From contig JALNYZ010000040.1 of the NCBI GenBank assembly GCA_023229575.1, positions 1 through 33,357 on the forward strand: DNA of 33,357 nt. The letters are read 5' to 3'. Below the pieces are notes generated by a model that did not search any database, had not been told where the DNA came from, and saw only the letters and a list, made by a program, of their open reading frames with translations. The translations under genes and the position numbers were made by a program. Origin of the DNA: Prolixibacteraceae bacterium (GTDB taxonomy: Bacteria; Bacteroidota; Bacteroidia; Bacteroidales; Prolixibacteraceae). How positions within the stretch are numbered: the stretch's first letter is position 1; each line of letters opens with the position of its first letter. Below are positions 24,131 through 32,012 of the stretch, piece by piece.

Positions 24131-24433
24131 AATTTAAAATTAAAAAATTTGCTTACTCTGAATGGTTTTCAGCATCCCCAAAATATCCTTTATTAACCAG
24201 AATCTCGTTGAACTATGGCTTAACCCATACTCCGACAACTGTAATTGATCTCTAACTCAAAAGGCCAAGTATCAGGAGTATTAGTTACAGTTTGATCTAT
24301 CTTAATTGCTTTGTTTCAAATCAAGTTGAAGAAAACATTAATTAACAAGGAATAGAAGAGCTTGTAAATTTCGGTTTTGGTCTTTCGTTTGAGTTTAGTT
24401 TAGATGATTAATATTAATAGCCCTATATTTCAC
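24131..24433. other. Non-coding AT-rich stretch upstream of the lipoprotein gene
   Basis: About 300 bases without a convincing gene. On the minus strand short open stretches that look protein-like can be read (for example one containing TNTPDTWPFELEINY around 24217-24297), but they lack starts and are broken by stops, so at most they are remnants of an old small secreted-protein gene. No TAnnTTTG box was found close to the lipoprotein start. Confidence 0.4.
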
Positions 24434-24466
24434 AAAAAAACAGCGTGGCCAAATTGCCTACGCTGT
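24434..24466 (-). terminator. Intrinsic terminator overlapping the closing stem
   Basis: On the minus strand ACAGCGT (24466-24460) pairs with ACGCTGT (24446-24440), extended by GGC/GCC with one bulged A and a 6-base loop, followed directly by a run of seven T. The 5' arm shares ACAG with the 3' strand of the closing stem of the long hairpin, so the two structures compete. Confidence 0.65.
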
Positions 24467-24581
24467 ATCTAAGGCCCGACCAAGAGCCCACTCCACAACT
24501 ATGCAACGACCACGCCTTTCACGTGGCGTTTTGCTTTTTTTCTGTGGAGTATCTTAAATTTTTGGTCGGTTTTAGATACAG
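24434..24581 (-). ncRNA. Putative structured RNA: nested long hairpin plus terminator
   Basis: Read on the minus strand, a long hairpin can be drawn with four nested stems: CTGTATCTAA/TTAGATACAG (24581-24572 with 24472-24463), CCGACCAA/TTGGTCGG (24569-24562 with 24483-24476), ACTCCACA/TGTGGAGT (24550-24543 with 24497-24490) and an inner stem built on CCACG/CGTGG with AACG/CGTT (24530-24505). All but the innermost are perfect 8-10 bp pairings separated by internal loops. The terminator hairpin that follows shares the ACAG of the closing stem. It could be an independent small RNA, a 6S-like RNA, a regulatory leader, or a mobile palindromic unit. No clear promoter is seen upstream, so transcription is unproven. 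Confidence 0.5.
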
Positions 24582-24779
24582 AATCGGCTAAACGCTATAT
24601 TTTATATTCTCTAGCTTCTAAGTTTTCTCAATAATTTACTGAATTGGTTAATTTGTTCAAGATCAATTTTATACTTGTATCAACGAAGATCTGCAAAATT
24701 CATTTATTGGAAACAATTCTCCTAATAAAATATTCTTAATGAGTTCTTAATGATCTAGGATGAGTATCCTACCTTCAAT

Positions 24780-25088
24780 CTATAATTCCGAAATCAGGGC
24801 TCCGGGAATAACACGGTGGATCAATACGATTCTTAGATGCACGGTATAAATGATTGCCATTTTTTTGTAGTTGATACGGCGTGCATTGTAGCCGTATTGC
24901 AAAATGATCTTAAGAGAGGAAATTGGATAACTTTCGGCGGAATGGGACAAGGATTTGATTTTAAGATAAATTCCCTCAATATACCGCTTGGATGTGATTG
25001 GTGATTTGCAGGTCTCAACAATATAAAAATGCAGGTTTTCAATATCAATATGTGCTTGTTCTGAGGTCCTGATCGTATAAGATCTCAT
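24780..25088 (-). CDS. ParE/RelE-superfamily toxin
   Basis: A 102-residue protein with the RelE/ParE plan: a first strand YTIRTSEQAHIDIENLHFYI, helices with SPITSKRYIEGIYLKIKSL, and the final strands NARRINYKKMAIIYTV and IVLIHRVIPG. The Arg-rich centre before the last strands fits ParE-like toxins, which act on gyrase, while RelE members cut mRNA; which applies is not clear. It overlaps the upstream antitoxin gene by 4 bp, antitoxin first, as usual for parDE and relBE modules. Confidence 0.75.
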   Translation of the reverse strand: MRSYTIRTSEQAHIDIENLHFYIVETCKSPITSKRYIEGIYLKIKSLSHSAESYPISSLKIILQYGYNARRINYKKMAIIYTVHLRIVLIHRVIPGALISEL

Positions 25089-25297
25089 AATCTCCTCAAA
25101 TCCATGCCGTAATGTTCCTCCATTTTATCCCATAGTTGTTCGAAAGACTCTTCTACCGAATGAGTTTTTACGGGTAAACCGTCTTCCCCAGTCGGCATTG
25201 AATTTTCAATTTTAACCAGCTTTTTATTGCGTTCCAACTCCCTAACAATTTTACGCCCCTTCGGCGTACTTACATCGATATGTGCAGTTATGTTCAT
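25085..25297 (-). CDS. Antitoxin of the ParE/RelE-type module
   Basis: A 70-residue charged protein. It begins MNITAHIDVSTPKGRKIVRELERNKKLVKIE, a short segment that could fold as a DNA-binding dimer, and ends with an acidic helix (EESFEQLWDKMEEHYG) of the kind that wraps the toxin. The toxin gene follows with a 4-bp overlap. No named antitoxin family is certain; the assignment rests on size, overlap and partner. Confidence 0.7.
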   Translation of the reverse strand: MNITAHIDVSTPKGRKIVRELERNKKLVKIENSMPTGEDGLPVKTHSVEESFEQLWDKMEEHYGMDLRRL

Positions 25298-25323
25298 AAA
25301 TTGAGAAATTTGGAATTATAGCA

Positions 25324-25331
25324 CAAATATA
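25324..25331 (-). promoter_or_regulatory. Possible -7 element (TATATTTG) of the toxin-antitoxin module
   Basis: On the minus strand TATATTTG is an exact TAnnTTTG match 26 bases before the antitoxin ATG, giving a leader of about 20 bases. No TTG is spaced correctly upstream. Confidence 0.45.
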
Positions 25332-25401
25332 CAATTTTCTTTTCTCGCTATCTTTTTCCTGAATCAAAATTCAACGGATACTTAAGCAGAATGCCTAAAG
25401 A

Positions 25402-26439
25402 TCAATCAAAGTCAATCATAGCTTTCATCACTCCATCACTATATTCTGTTACCAGATCAAACGCCTCCTTCGTGCGCTCCAGAGGGAAGCGATGGGTTGC
25501 CATTTTGCCAACATTAATTTTTCCCTTTTCCATCAGTTCAAGTGTTTCTTCCAATGTATGATTCTGTCTCCTTACATTCTGGACGCAAATCTCTTTGTGC
25601 CTCATTTGATCCACAGGAAAACTCCAGCGATCAAATTCAGGAATGCCAATTATCATAAGTTTACCTCCGGGTTTCAACAAATCAACTGCCTGATCGAGGG
25701 CCTCCTGCTTGCCACAACATTCGAAGACAACATCGAGCAACAAGGGCTCTTTTGATTTAATCTCTGCAACAACATTCGACTTATTGGGATTACCAGCATA
25801 AAGGGCGCCACATTCTCTGGCAATTTGAAGACGTTCATCCACCTGATCCGTCACATAAATATCAGAAGCACCTTTGGCGGTTGCCGATAAAAGGACACTC
25901 ATCCCGATAGGGCCAAAACCCAAAATACCAACGGAGGCATTATTAAGTGGAATTGATTGGTTGACAGCATACAATCCAATGGCCAACGGTTCGCTGATGG
26001 CCGTTTCGGTGTAGCTTAGTTTGTCGCTTATCGGGAAGCAACTACCTTCCGGTATCACAATGTATTCAGTCAGGCAGCCATCGGCCTGACCCGGACAACC
26101 CAAAAAACGAAGCTTCCGGCAGGTGTGCGGACGACCGACCTTGCACTGGTCACAAATTCCGCAGGGCATGGCGGGTTCGATGGCGATTCTGTCGCCCGCT
26201 TTGACGCGGGTGACTCCAGAACCGACCGCCACCACTTCACCTGCACCCTCATGCCCTACCGGGAAAGGATATTGTACGACCTGGCTACCGATTTTTCCCT
26301 TGGTATAATAATGGACATCTGATCCGCAAACGCCCACAACTTTCATTTTGATCAGTACATCGGTATCTGTTGCGATTTTGGGCATAGGGATTTCAATCAT
26401 CTCCATTTGCCGGATACCTGTTAAGACCATCGCTTTCAT
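25402..26439 (-). CDS. Zinc-dependent sorbitol/xylitol dehydrogenase-like enzyme
   Basis: A 345-residue medium-chain dehydrogenase. The catalytic zinc region is GVCGSDVHYYTKG and the GHEGAG motif; the structural zinc cysteines are in CGICDQCKVGRPHTC; the NAD-binding fold is GILGFGPIGMSVLL. The sequence is closest in look to sorbitol, xylitol and L-threonine dehydrogenases, which oxidise polyols to ketoses in the cytoplasm. I start at MKAMVLTG (26439); the frame is open 49 codons further, but those codons read through the palindromic repeat at 26571-26630 and have no family match. It stands alone between a toxin-antitoxin pair and the dihydrouridine synthase. The polyol used is not known. Confidence 0.88.
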   Translation of the reverse strand: MKAMVLTGIRQMEMIEIPMPKIATDTDVLIKMKVVGVCGSDVHYYTKGKIGSQVVQYPFPVGHEGAGEVVAVGSGVTRVKAGDRIAIEPAMPCGICDQCKVGRPHTCRKLRFLGCPGQADGCLTEYIVIPEGSCFPISDKLSYTETAISEPLAIGLYAVNQSIPLNNASVGILGFGPIGMSVLLSATAKGASDIYVTDQVDERLQIARECGALYAGNPNKSNVVAEIKSKEPLLLDVVFECCGKQEALDQAVDLLKPGGKLMIIGIPEFDRWSFPVDQMRHKEICVQNVRRQNHTLEETLELMEKGKINVGKMATHRFPLERTKEAFDLVTEYSDGVMKAMIDFD

Positions 26440-26570
26440 ATCGGCAGTATTTTTTGGTAAATTTTTTCTTCTACCAAAGATAGGATAATCACTGCGGGAA
26501 TTAACACCTAATCTTCTGATAATATCCTGACCAGTCCTGTTAAGATATCTTGAATTTATATTCAAAAATC

Positions 26571-26630
26571 TACCACATAGGCACATAGAACACAGTAGCG
26601 CTATTGTGTCCTATGTGCCTATTGTGGTGA
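26571..26630. repeat. Palindromic repeat, copy 2 (imperfect)
   Basis: The left arm 26573-26598 and right arm 26601-26627 pair with one bulge, one wobble pair and one mismatch, around an apex TAGCGCTA. The core CCACATAGGCACA is shared with the copy at 14869-14938. It lies between the dihydrouridine synthase gene and the dehydrogenase, which run in the same direction, so it may act as a hairpin at the end of the sulfatase-dus message. Confidence 0.8.
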
Positions 26631-26703
26631 AAATATTTTCTGTCACCAGGGAGTGAACCGTTGACCGAAACCAGTCCCTACCACTTTTTAAAAATAAACA
26701 GGT

Positions 26704-27705
26704 TCATAAGGATGACTGGTTATTCATCTCAATACGAAGAATCCTGTAAATCTCATCGTAACTTTTAGCCTCCATCAGTTGTACCCGAAGTTTGGAGGCA
26801 TCTGTGAAATCGCTGGTGTAGATTTTGTAAAAACGCTTCAGGATGTTAATGCTTTTCTTGTTTCCCCACGTCTTTTCAAATAACTGCGTATGAAACAGTA
26901 ACCTGGAAAGTCGCTCATTTTTTTGCGATGCGGGATGGTTGGGTTGAAAGAACCATGGGTTGTGAAAGATGCCTCTTCCCACCATGATCCCGTCGGTTCC
27001 ATATTTTTCTGCCAGCCCGATACCCTGTGAAACCGAAGAAACATCGCCATTGCCGATAAAAACGGTCTCAGGACTTACCAAGTTTCGCACCACAGCTCCT
27101 TTGGCAATTTCATTCCAGTCGGCAAGGCCGTCTGATTGCTGTCTCTGTGTCCGGCCATGCAAAATCACTGCGGCGGGTTTTGTTTCCATCACGGTAGTAA
27201 TCCACCTTTCGGTTTCGTGTGCCCGGATGCCCGTTCTGGTTTTGACAGATACAGGCAGATGGGTTGCCTCCTTTGTAGCCAGGATGATCTCTTTGGCCAG
27301 ATCCGGCTGGTCGATCAATGCTGAACAGCATCCGTTTTTTACCACTTTCTTGACCGGGCATCCCATGTTGACATCAATCCCGTCGCACTCATATTCTTCG
27401 GTGATCTCACGGGCTATTTTGTGAAACAGCTCCGGATTTTTACCCCAAATCTGAGCTACCAATTTGATGTTTTTCCTTTTCAGAAGCGCCCTTTCCGATT
27501 CGCTGACAAGCAGCCGGTGAGCTACATTTCTTTTCCCGACCGGATGGTTAAGTCCGTCAACCGAGGCAAATTCGGTATACAACACTTGCAGAAAGTCAGG
27601 GTCGGCCATACCGGCTACCACTTCGCGAAAAACGGTATCCGTTACATCCTCCATTGGAGCAAGTGCGAAAAAAGGTTTTGGAAGCTCTTGCCAGAAATTG
27701 GACAT
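26704..27705 (-). CDS. tRNA-dihydrouridine synthase
   Basis: A 333-residue FMN enzyme of the Dus family, which reduces uridines in tRNA loops with NAD(P)H. It opens with FFALAPMEDVTDTVFREVV (family APM-x-x-V/I-T-D-x-x-FR block), carries DGIDVNMGCPVKKVV with the catalytic Cys116, VSVKTRTGI, ILHGRTQRQ with the His/Arg pair, and the FMN phosphate segment DGIMVGRGIFHNPW. It starts 13 bases after the sulfatase stop and is probably cotranscribed with it, though the functions are unrelated. The exact tRNA position modified cannot be given. Confidence 0.92.
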   Translation of the reverse strand: MSNFWQELPKPFFALAPMEDVTDTVFREVVAGMADPDFLQVLYTEFASVDGLNHPVGKRNVAHRLLVSESERALLKRKNIKLVAQIWGKNPELFHKIAREITEEYECDGIDVNMGCPVKKVVKNGCCSALIDQPDLAKEIILATKEATHLPVSVKTRTGIRAHETERWITTVMETKPAAVILHGRTQRQQSDGLADWNEIAKGAVVRNLVSPETVFIGNGDVSSVSQGIGLAEKYGTDGIMVGRGIFHNPWFFQPNHPASQKNERLSRLLFHTQLFEKTWGNKKSINILKRFYKIYTSDFTDASKLRVQLMEAKSYDEIYRILRIEMNNQSSL

Positions 27706-27718
27706 TACTATTGGATGG

Positions 27719-29287
27719 TTATTTCTTTAGTCGTACGGATTTCGAGATAAATCCCTGATCCAATTGATCCGAATCCTTGTATTGTTTGCGCAGTTCAATT
27801 AGTTTGCAGTGAAGCTCTTCTTTCACCCCAGAATAATCTGGATCGTTGTAAACACTTTTCATTTCATGCGGATCTTTCTCAAGATCATAGAGTTCCCATT
27901 CGTCGACATCATAATAAAAGTGGATCAGTTTATATCTTTCTGTCCGGACGCCGTAATGGCGCTTCACTTTGTGTTCTCCTGGAAACTCATAGTAATGGTA
28001 ATATATGGCATCACGCCATTTGACCTGCATTCCTGCCACCAACTTTTTGAATGATACTCCCTGCATATCTTTTGGGGGCTTTACCCCGGCGTAATCAAGA
28101 AAAGTAGGTGCAAAATCGAGATTTTGTACCATTTTTTCCACCACCGAACCGGCCTTTATCTCCCTGGGATATCTCATCAAAATGGGGGTGCGTAATGATT
28201 CTTCGTACATAAACCGTTTGTCGAACCAGCCATGTTCGCCCAAATAGAATCCCTGATCAGAGGTATAGACCACGATGGTATTTTCTGTAAGACCGTTCTT
28301 ATCCAAATAATCCAACACCTGCCCTACTCCATCATCGACCGATTGAACACATTTCAGATAATCCCGGATGTAACGCTGGTACTTCCATTTCGCCAGTTCC
28401 TTCCCGACAGGTTTGCTTTTCAAAAATGCCTCGTTCCGCGGATTGTAAGCATTGCGCCAAGCCTTTAGCTGAGTCTCATTCATTCGTTTCAAAGGCGGGG
28501 CAAGATTGGTTGGGGCTCCAGTATAAGGATCGCTTTCGAATTTAAGGTCATGGCCCCACATCATGTCTTTTATGATGCCCATCTCCTGCGTATGGGCTGC
28601 AGTCCCCCGGCCATCGAAATTGTCAAAGAAGTTATCGGGGAAAGGGAATTCCCGGTCTTCAAAGGAATTCAGGTATTTCTCTTCCGGCAGCCAGTTTCGG
28701 TGCGGGGCTTTTTGGTGGTACAACAGACAAAAAGGCTGGGATTTATCCCGCTTTTTATCCAACCAATCAAGTGCAATTTGGGTGGTTATCGTGGTAACAT
28801 ATCCTTCAATACGCCTCTTTACCCCATTTTCTATGAAATCAGGATTATAGTAATTCCCTTGCCCGGGCAGGACATTCCAATAATTAAATCCCTGTGGGTT
28901 TCCTTCGAGATGTATTTTCCCGACCAGGGCGGTCTGATATCCGTTTTGTTGAAGAATCCTGGCGAAATTTTCTTGATTCCATTCGAAAGGCAACCTGTTG
29001 TCAACCTTGCCATTAAGATGACTGAACTTCCCCGTGAGCATGGTTGCCCTGCTCGGGGCGCAGATGGAATTGGTTACAAATCCTTTCTTGAAGATCGCCC
29101 CTTCCCTAGCCAGACGATCAATATTGGGCGTGTTGTTTAACCCGGTCCCATAGGCGCTGATTGCCTGATAGGCATGGTCGTCGCTCATGATAAACAAGAT
29201 ATTGGGCCGTTCACTTTTCTTCGCAAATCCAGTAGAACTGAGTAGCAAAGCTGCAGCTCCAACATAAACTTTGGTCACATTTTTCAT
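27719..29287 (-). CDS. Secreted formylglycine-dependent sulfatase (family S1)
   Basis: A 522-residue sulfatase with a signal peptide (MKNVTKVYVGAAALLLSSTGFA). The calcium-binding Asp pair is in MSDDHAYQ (36-37), the formylglycine motif is Cys76-Ala-Pro-Ser-Arg in SICAPSRATMLTG, LVGKIHLEG follows, and the second metal and catalytic region YTSDQGFYLGEHGWFDKRFMYEESLRTP is intact. The SAYGTGLNNTPNIDRLA opening resembles the S1_11-type N-acetylglucosamine-6-sulfatases from gut Bacteroides; that subfamily is a guess. It would remove sulfate from a glycan in the periplasm. It needs a sulfatase-maturing enzyme not found in this window. It lies 29 bases after the truncated sulfatase gene and 13 before the dus gene. 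Confidence 0.92.
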   Translation of the reverse strand: MKNVTKVYVGAAALLLSSTGFAKKSERPNILFIMSDDHAYQAISAYGTGLNNTPNIDRLAREGAIFKKGFVTNSICAPSRATMLTGKFSHLNGKVDNRLPFEWNQENFARILQQNGYQTALVGKIHLEGNPQGFNYWNVLPGQGNYYNPDFIENGVKRRIEGYVTTITTQIALDWLDKKRDKSQPFCLLYHQKAPHRNWLPEEKYLNSFEDREFPFPDNFFDNFDGRGTAAHTQEMGIIKDMMWGHDLKFESDPYTGAPTNLAPPLKRMNETQLKAWRNAYNPRNEAFLKSKPVGKELAKWKYQRYIRDYLKCVQSVDDGVGQVLDYLDKNGLTENTIVVYTSDQGFYLGEHGWFDKRFMYEESLRTPILMRYPREIKAGSVVEKMVQNLDFAPTFLDYAGVKPPKDMQGVSFKKLVAGMQVKWRDAIYYHYYEFPGEHKVKRHYGVRTERYKLIHFYYDVDEWELYDLEKDPHEMKSVYNDPDYSGVKEELHCKLIELRKQYKDSDQLDQGFISKSVRLKK

Positions 29288-29316
29288 GTCAGATGATAAT
29301 TGCGTAAAACTAATAA

Positions 29317-30285
29317 TTATTGTACTTTCCCGGCAGCTCTACGGTTTTTTCCCTGATTGCCGGTCAGATCATCCCCAAGATCCTCCCTTGCATCTGTAGC
29401 AATTTTTTTAAGTTCTTCTACCACCTCCGGATAAAATTCCTTGACATCATATTGCTCTCCCGGATCGCGGCGCAAGTCATACAATCCCTTTTCAAAATTG
29501 AAATTTTCATTTGCTCCTCCGGGGAATCCGTCTTTACCCGGCTGAAAACCATGGTAGGTTCGTCCCGGATGGGCAAAAACAAGTTTCCAGTTTCCTTTCC
29601 TTACCCCCTCAAGATTGTTGCGCCGGTAATAATAGAGAAAGGATTCACGCGGATTGGCATCCGTATAAAGAGTGGTTAATTCCGACTGATCTTCGAGGGT
29701 CCTGATCTCTCTGATTTTTTCATTTCCTTCGATCAGTGGCAATTGCGGATAACCGAATTTCCTGCCTTTGCTCTCCCTGGTAATAGGAGTGCCATCGTAG
29801 TTGACAGGCCACATATCGTTGGAATAGGGAAGTCCGAAGTATTCGTCAAAGCCCTGCTGGAGTGGCAGGAACTCTTTCTGGCAGCCAAGGTGCCATTTCC
29901 CGATGGCAATACTTTTGTAATGCTGCATTTTCAATATTTCCGGAATGGTCTCTTCATCGGGGTTCAATCCGATTTTGCTATCGGGCATCAAAGCCCCTGA
30001 AATGCCCACCCGGTTTGGGTAACAACCGGTCATGATTCCGGCACGCGATGCGCTGCATACGGCCTGGGCAGAAACAAAATTGGTAAACCGCACTCCCTGG
30101 GAAGCCATCCTGTCCAGATTAGGCGTTTTATATCCCGTTGCACCACAGCAGCCCAAATCACCATATCCCATGTCATCTATAAAAACAACGACAATATTAA
30201 CAGGTCTTGGTTTCGTGACGCTAAATCCTTGGAAACAGGAGGCAACCACGGCAAGTGCCATAGAACATCGAAGAAGAGGATTCAT
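29317..30285 (-). pseudogene. Sulfatase with internal deletion of the catalytic middle
   Basis: The 322-residue product has an intact start: signal peptide, VVVFIDDMGYGDLGCCGATGYKTPNLD, formylglycine motif Cys77-Ser-Ala-Ser-Arg (AVCSASRAGIMTG) and AIGKWHLG (128-134). It also has an intact end: ESFLYYYRRNNLEGVRKGNWKL and GLYDLRRDPGEQYDV. Between SELTTLYT (about 201-208) and DANPRESF (209-216) some 150-170 residues normally present are missing, in frame, including the HxP region, the Asp-Asn metal ligands and the catalytic Lys. Family members are usually 450-550 residues. The protein can be made but should not work as a sulfatase. The junction is near 29660-29670. The gene leads the sulfatase-dus operon. 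Confidence 0.75.
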
Positions 30286-30371
30286 AATTTTGATTTTTTA
30301 GTCAGTCGTAAAGTTATAAAAAACTGCCACCCGGTCTCACCACTTGTATCCTGCTAAGTATCAAAATAAAA

Positions 30372-30465
30372 CAAGAGGATATTTCAAATGTCCAATCTGA
30401 AACATCCTCTTGAAACCAAGATAAGGCCTGTTCACTGTCCGGAAAATTCGACTGACCGGATAGTG
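30372..30465. repeat. Two inverted repeats in the gap before the symporter gene
   Basis: The 369-base gap 30286-30654 holds no gene. CAAGAGGATATTTCA (30372-30386) and TGAAACATCCTCTTG (30398-30412) pair with a single mismatch around an 11-base loop. A second hairpin, CACTGTCCGG/CCGGATAGTG (30433-30442 and 30456-30465), follows with one mismatch. No long T run follows, so they may be remnants of dispersed repeats rather than terminators. Confidence 0.6.
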
Positions 30466-30584
30466 TCATAACCCTATCTCTTTCGTAGATAAACATATCG
30501 TGGATCGCAATAATCCCGGATCTTGTCGCGGTTTAGACCGCTTATGTCATCTGTTAAGGATATCCGCCATGCGAGGTGCATCAA

Positions 30585-30621
30585 AAAAAGCAGGAGAACT
30601 TTTTGTGTTCTCCTGCTTTTT
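30585..30621 (-). terminator. Intrinsic terminator of the galK-symporter operon
   Basis: AAAAAGCAGGAGAAC and GTTCTCCTGCTTTTT form a perfect 15-base palindromic stem with a 7-base loop. On the minus strand it follows the symporter stop by about 35 bases and is followed by seven T, a textbook terminator. The plus strand also has a T run, so it can work both ways. Confidence 0.85.
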
Positions 30622-30654
30622 AAAGACTTTTTCAATTCAGATCTATTCGTCAGC

Positions 30655-31941
30655 TTACGCAACGACATCAACCGGAATATCTTTATTGACATTTTTACTT
30701 CCAATTAACGCATAGAACAGCAAGTAGGCAAGACATATAAATATCACCCAATAACTTGTTGCATAAGTAGTAAGGTCGGCTATCTTACCCTGAAGAAGTG
30801 GTAAAATCCCTCCTCCGCAAACCATCACCATAAAGATACCTGAAGCAGCTTCAGTATATTTTCCCAATCCTTCAACGGCAAGGTTAAAGATACCGCCCCA
30901 CATGACTGATGTACACAATCCGCAAAAGATCAGGAACATGATTCCAATTGGCACTTTGGCAAGACCAAATGAGATATTGGACTGAAATACAGGCATACTA
31001 ACGGTAGTTGAAACAGGTAAAATGATAGCCAGTACAACGAATACCAAACCAAGAATGGAGACCGTTGAAAGCATTGCTTTGCTTGTGAATCTCGCCGCAA
31101 AGGATGCTCCCAAAATACGTCCTATCATCATCAGGAACCAATATGTTCCCACAACAGAACCGGCAACAGTAGCATTAATCTGAAGACCACCATTGGCCAA
31201 ATCAGAAGTCATAAAAAGGTTGGCAGTACTCGGAATCCCAATTTCAATTCCGACATAAACGAAAATGGCAATTGCCCCAAAAATAAAATGGCGGAAAGAA
31301 AGCGGACTATGTTCGTGCTTAACTTTCGATTTACCGATCAATCGGGGTTCAGGAATATTCATGATATAAAGAACAATGAAGGCTACTGCAAAGATTCCCA
31401 TTGCCATGAAAAGTGCCGGATTTGCCTTGTCGATGGTACGTTCTGCGGCATTTGCGCCCATCAGGTAACCTACAAGGACCGGAACAATTGTTGCTCCTAT
31501 TGAGTTGAAAGATCCTCCAGTCTGAATAAGCTGATTGCCTTTTTTACCGCCGCCGCCGAGGGTGTTCAACATCGGATTAACGACCGTATTTAACATACAC
31601 ATTGAAAACCCTGAAATGAAGGCTCCTGTAAGGTAGATCACAAAGCTTCCAAGCTGACCTGAAAGATATTGAACCGCAACACCGGTGAAACCGACTACAA
31701 CGGCAATTAACGCGGTCTTCTTATAACCAATCCGTTCGAGTAATATTCCGGCAGGAATACCCATGAATGCATAGGCGATAAAATTCGCGAAAAATCCTAA
31801 CTGGGATAAGAAGTTAGATGCTCCGAATTGTTTTGCGACAATCACACCCATTGGACTGGGAAGTCCTGTCACGAATGCAATCATAAAGAAGAGTGCAAAC
31901 ATCATTGCAATAGGCAATGCATAACTTTTGTTTTGTGTCAT
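30655..31941 (-). CDS. Galactose/glucose symporter (FucP/GluP-like MFS)
   Basis: A 428-residue protein with about twelve membrane helices, of the FucP/GluP branch of the major facilitator superfamily. The first loop after helix 1 has GLPSPMGVIVAKQFG, helix 2 is followed by GIPAGILLERIGYKKTA, and helix 4 has CMLNTVVNPMLNTLGGGGKKG, the Bacteroidota counterpart of the FucP Asn-Pro motif. It follows galK by 71 bases in the same direction and precedes a strong terminator, so it is most likely the galactose (or glucose/galactose) importer. It differs clearly from the symporter at 5384-6790. Confidence 0.9.
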   Translation of the reverse strand: MTQNKSYALPIAMMFALFFMIAFVTGLPSPMGVIVAKQFGASNFLSQLGFFANFIAYAFMGIPAGILLERIGYKKTALIAVVVGFTGVAVQYLSGQLGSFVIYLTGAFISGFSMCMLNTVVNPMLNTLGGGGKKGNQLIQTGGSFNSIGATIVPVLVGYLMGANAAERTIDKANPALFMAMGIFAVAFIVLYIMNIPEPRLIGKSKVKHEHSPLSFRHFIFGAIAIFVYVGIEIGIPSTANLFMTSDLANGGLQINATVAGSVVGTYWFLMMIGRILGASFAARFTSKAMLSTVSILGLVFVVLAIILPVSTTVSMPVFQSNISFGLAKVPIGIMFLIFCGLCTSVMWGGIFNLAVEGLGKYTEAASGIFMVMVCGGGILPLLQGKIADLTTYATSYWVIFICLAYLLFYALIGSKNVNKDIPVDVVA

Positions 31942-32012
31942 AATTTAATTTGTTTGGGATAATTAGTATAATGATTTTTATAGAGAATTTAAAGTAAGAA
32001 ATAAGTTCGATT

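Noticed and set aside
24150..24320. Remnant of a small secreted-protein gene on the minus strand
   Set aside because: Short protein-like stretches exist, but there is no start, the frames are broken, and nothing can be aligned from memory.
24463..24581. Integron attC site
   Set aside because: The palindrome is attC-like in size, but the conserved RYYYAAC and GTTRRRY core boxes are not at its ends and no integron integrase or cassette row is present.
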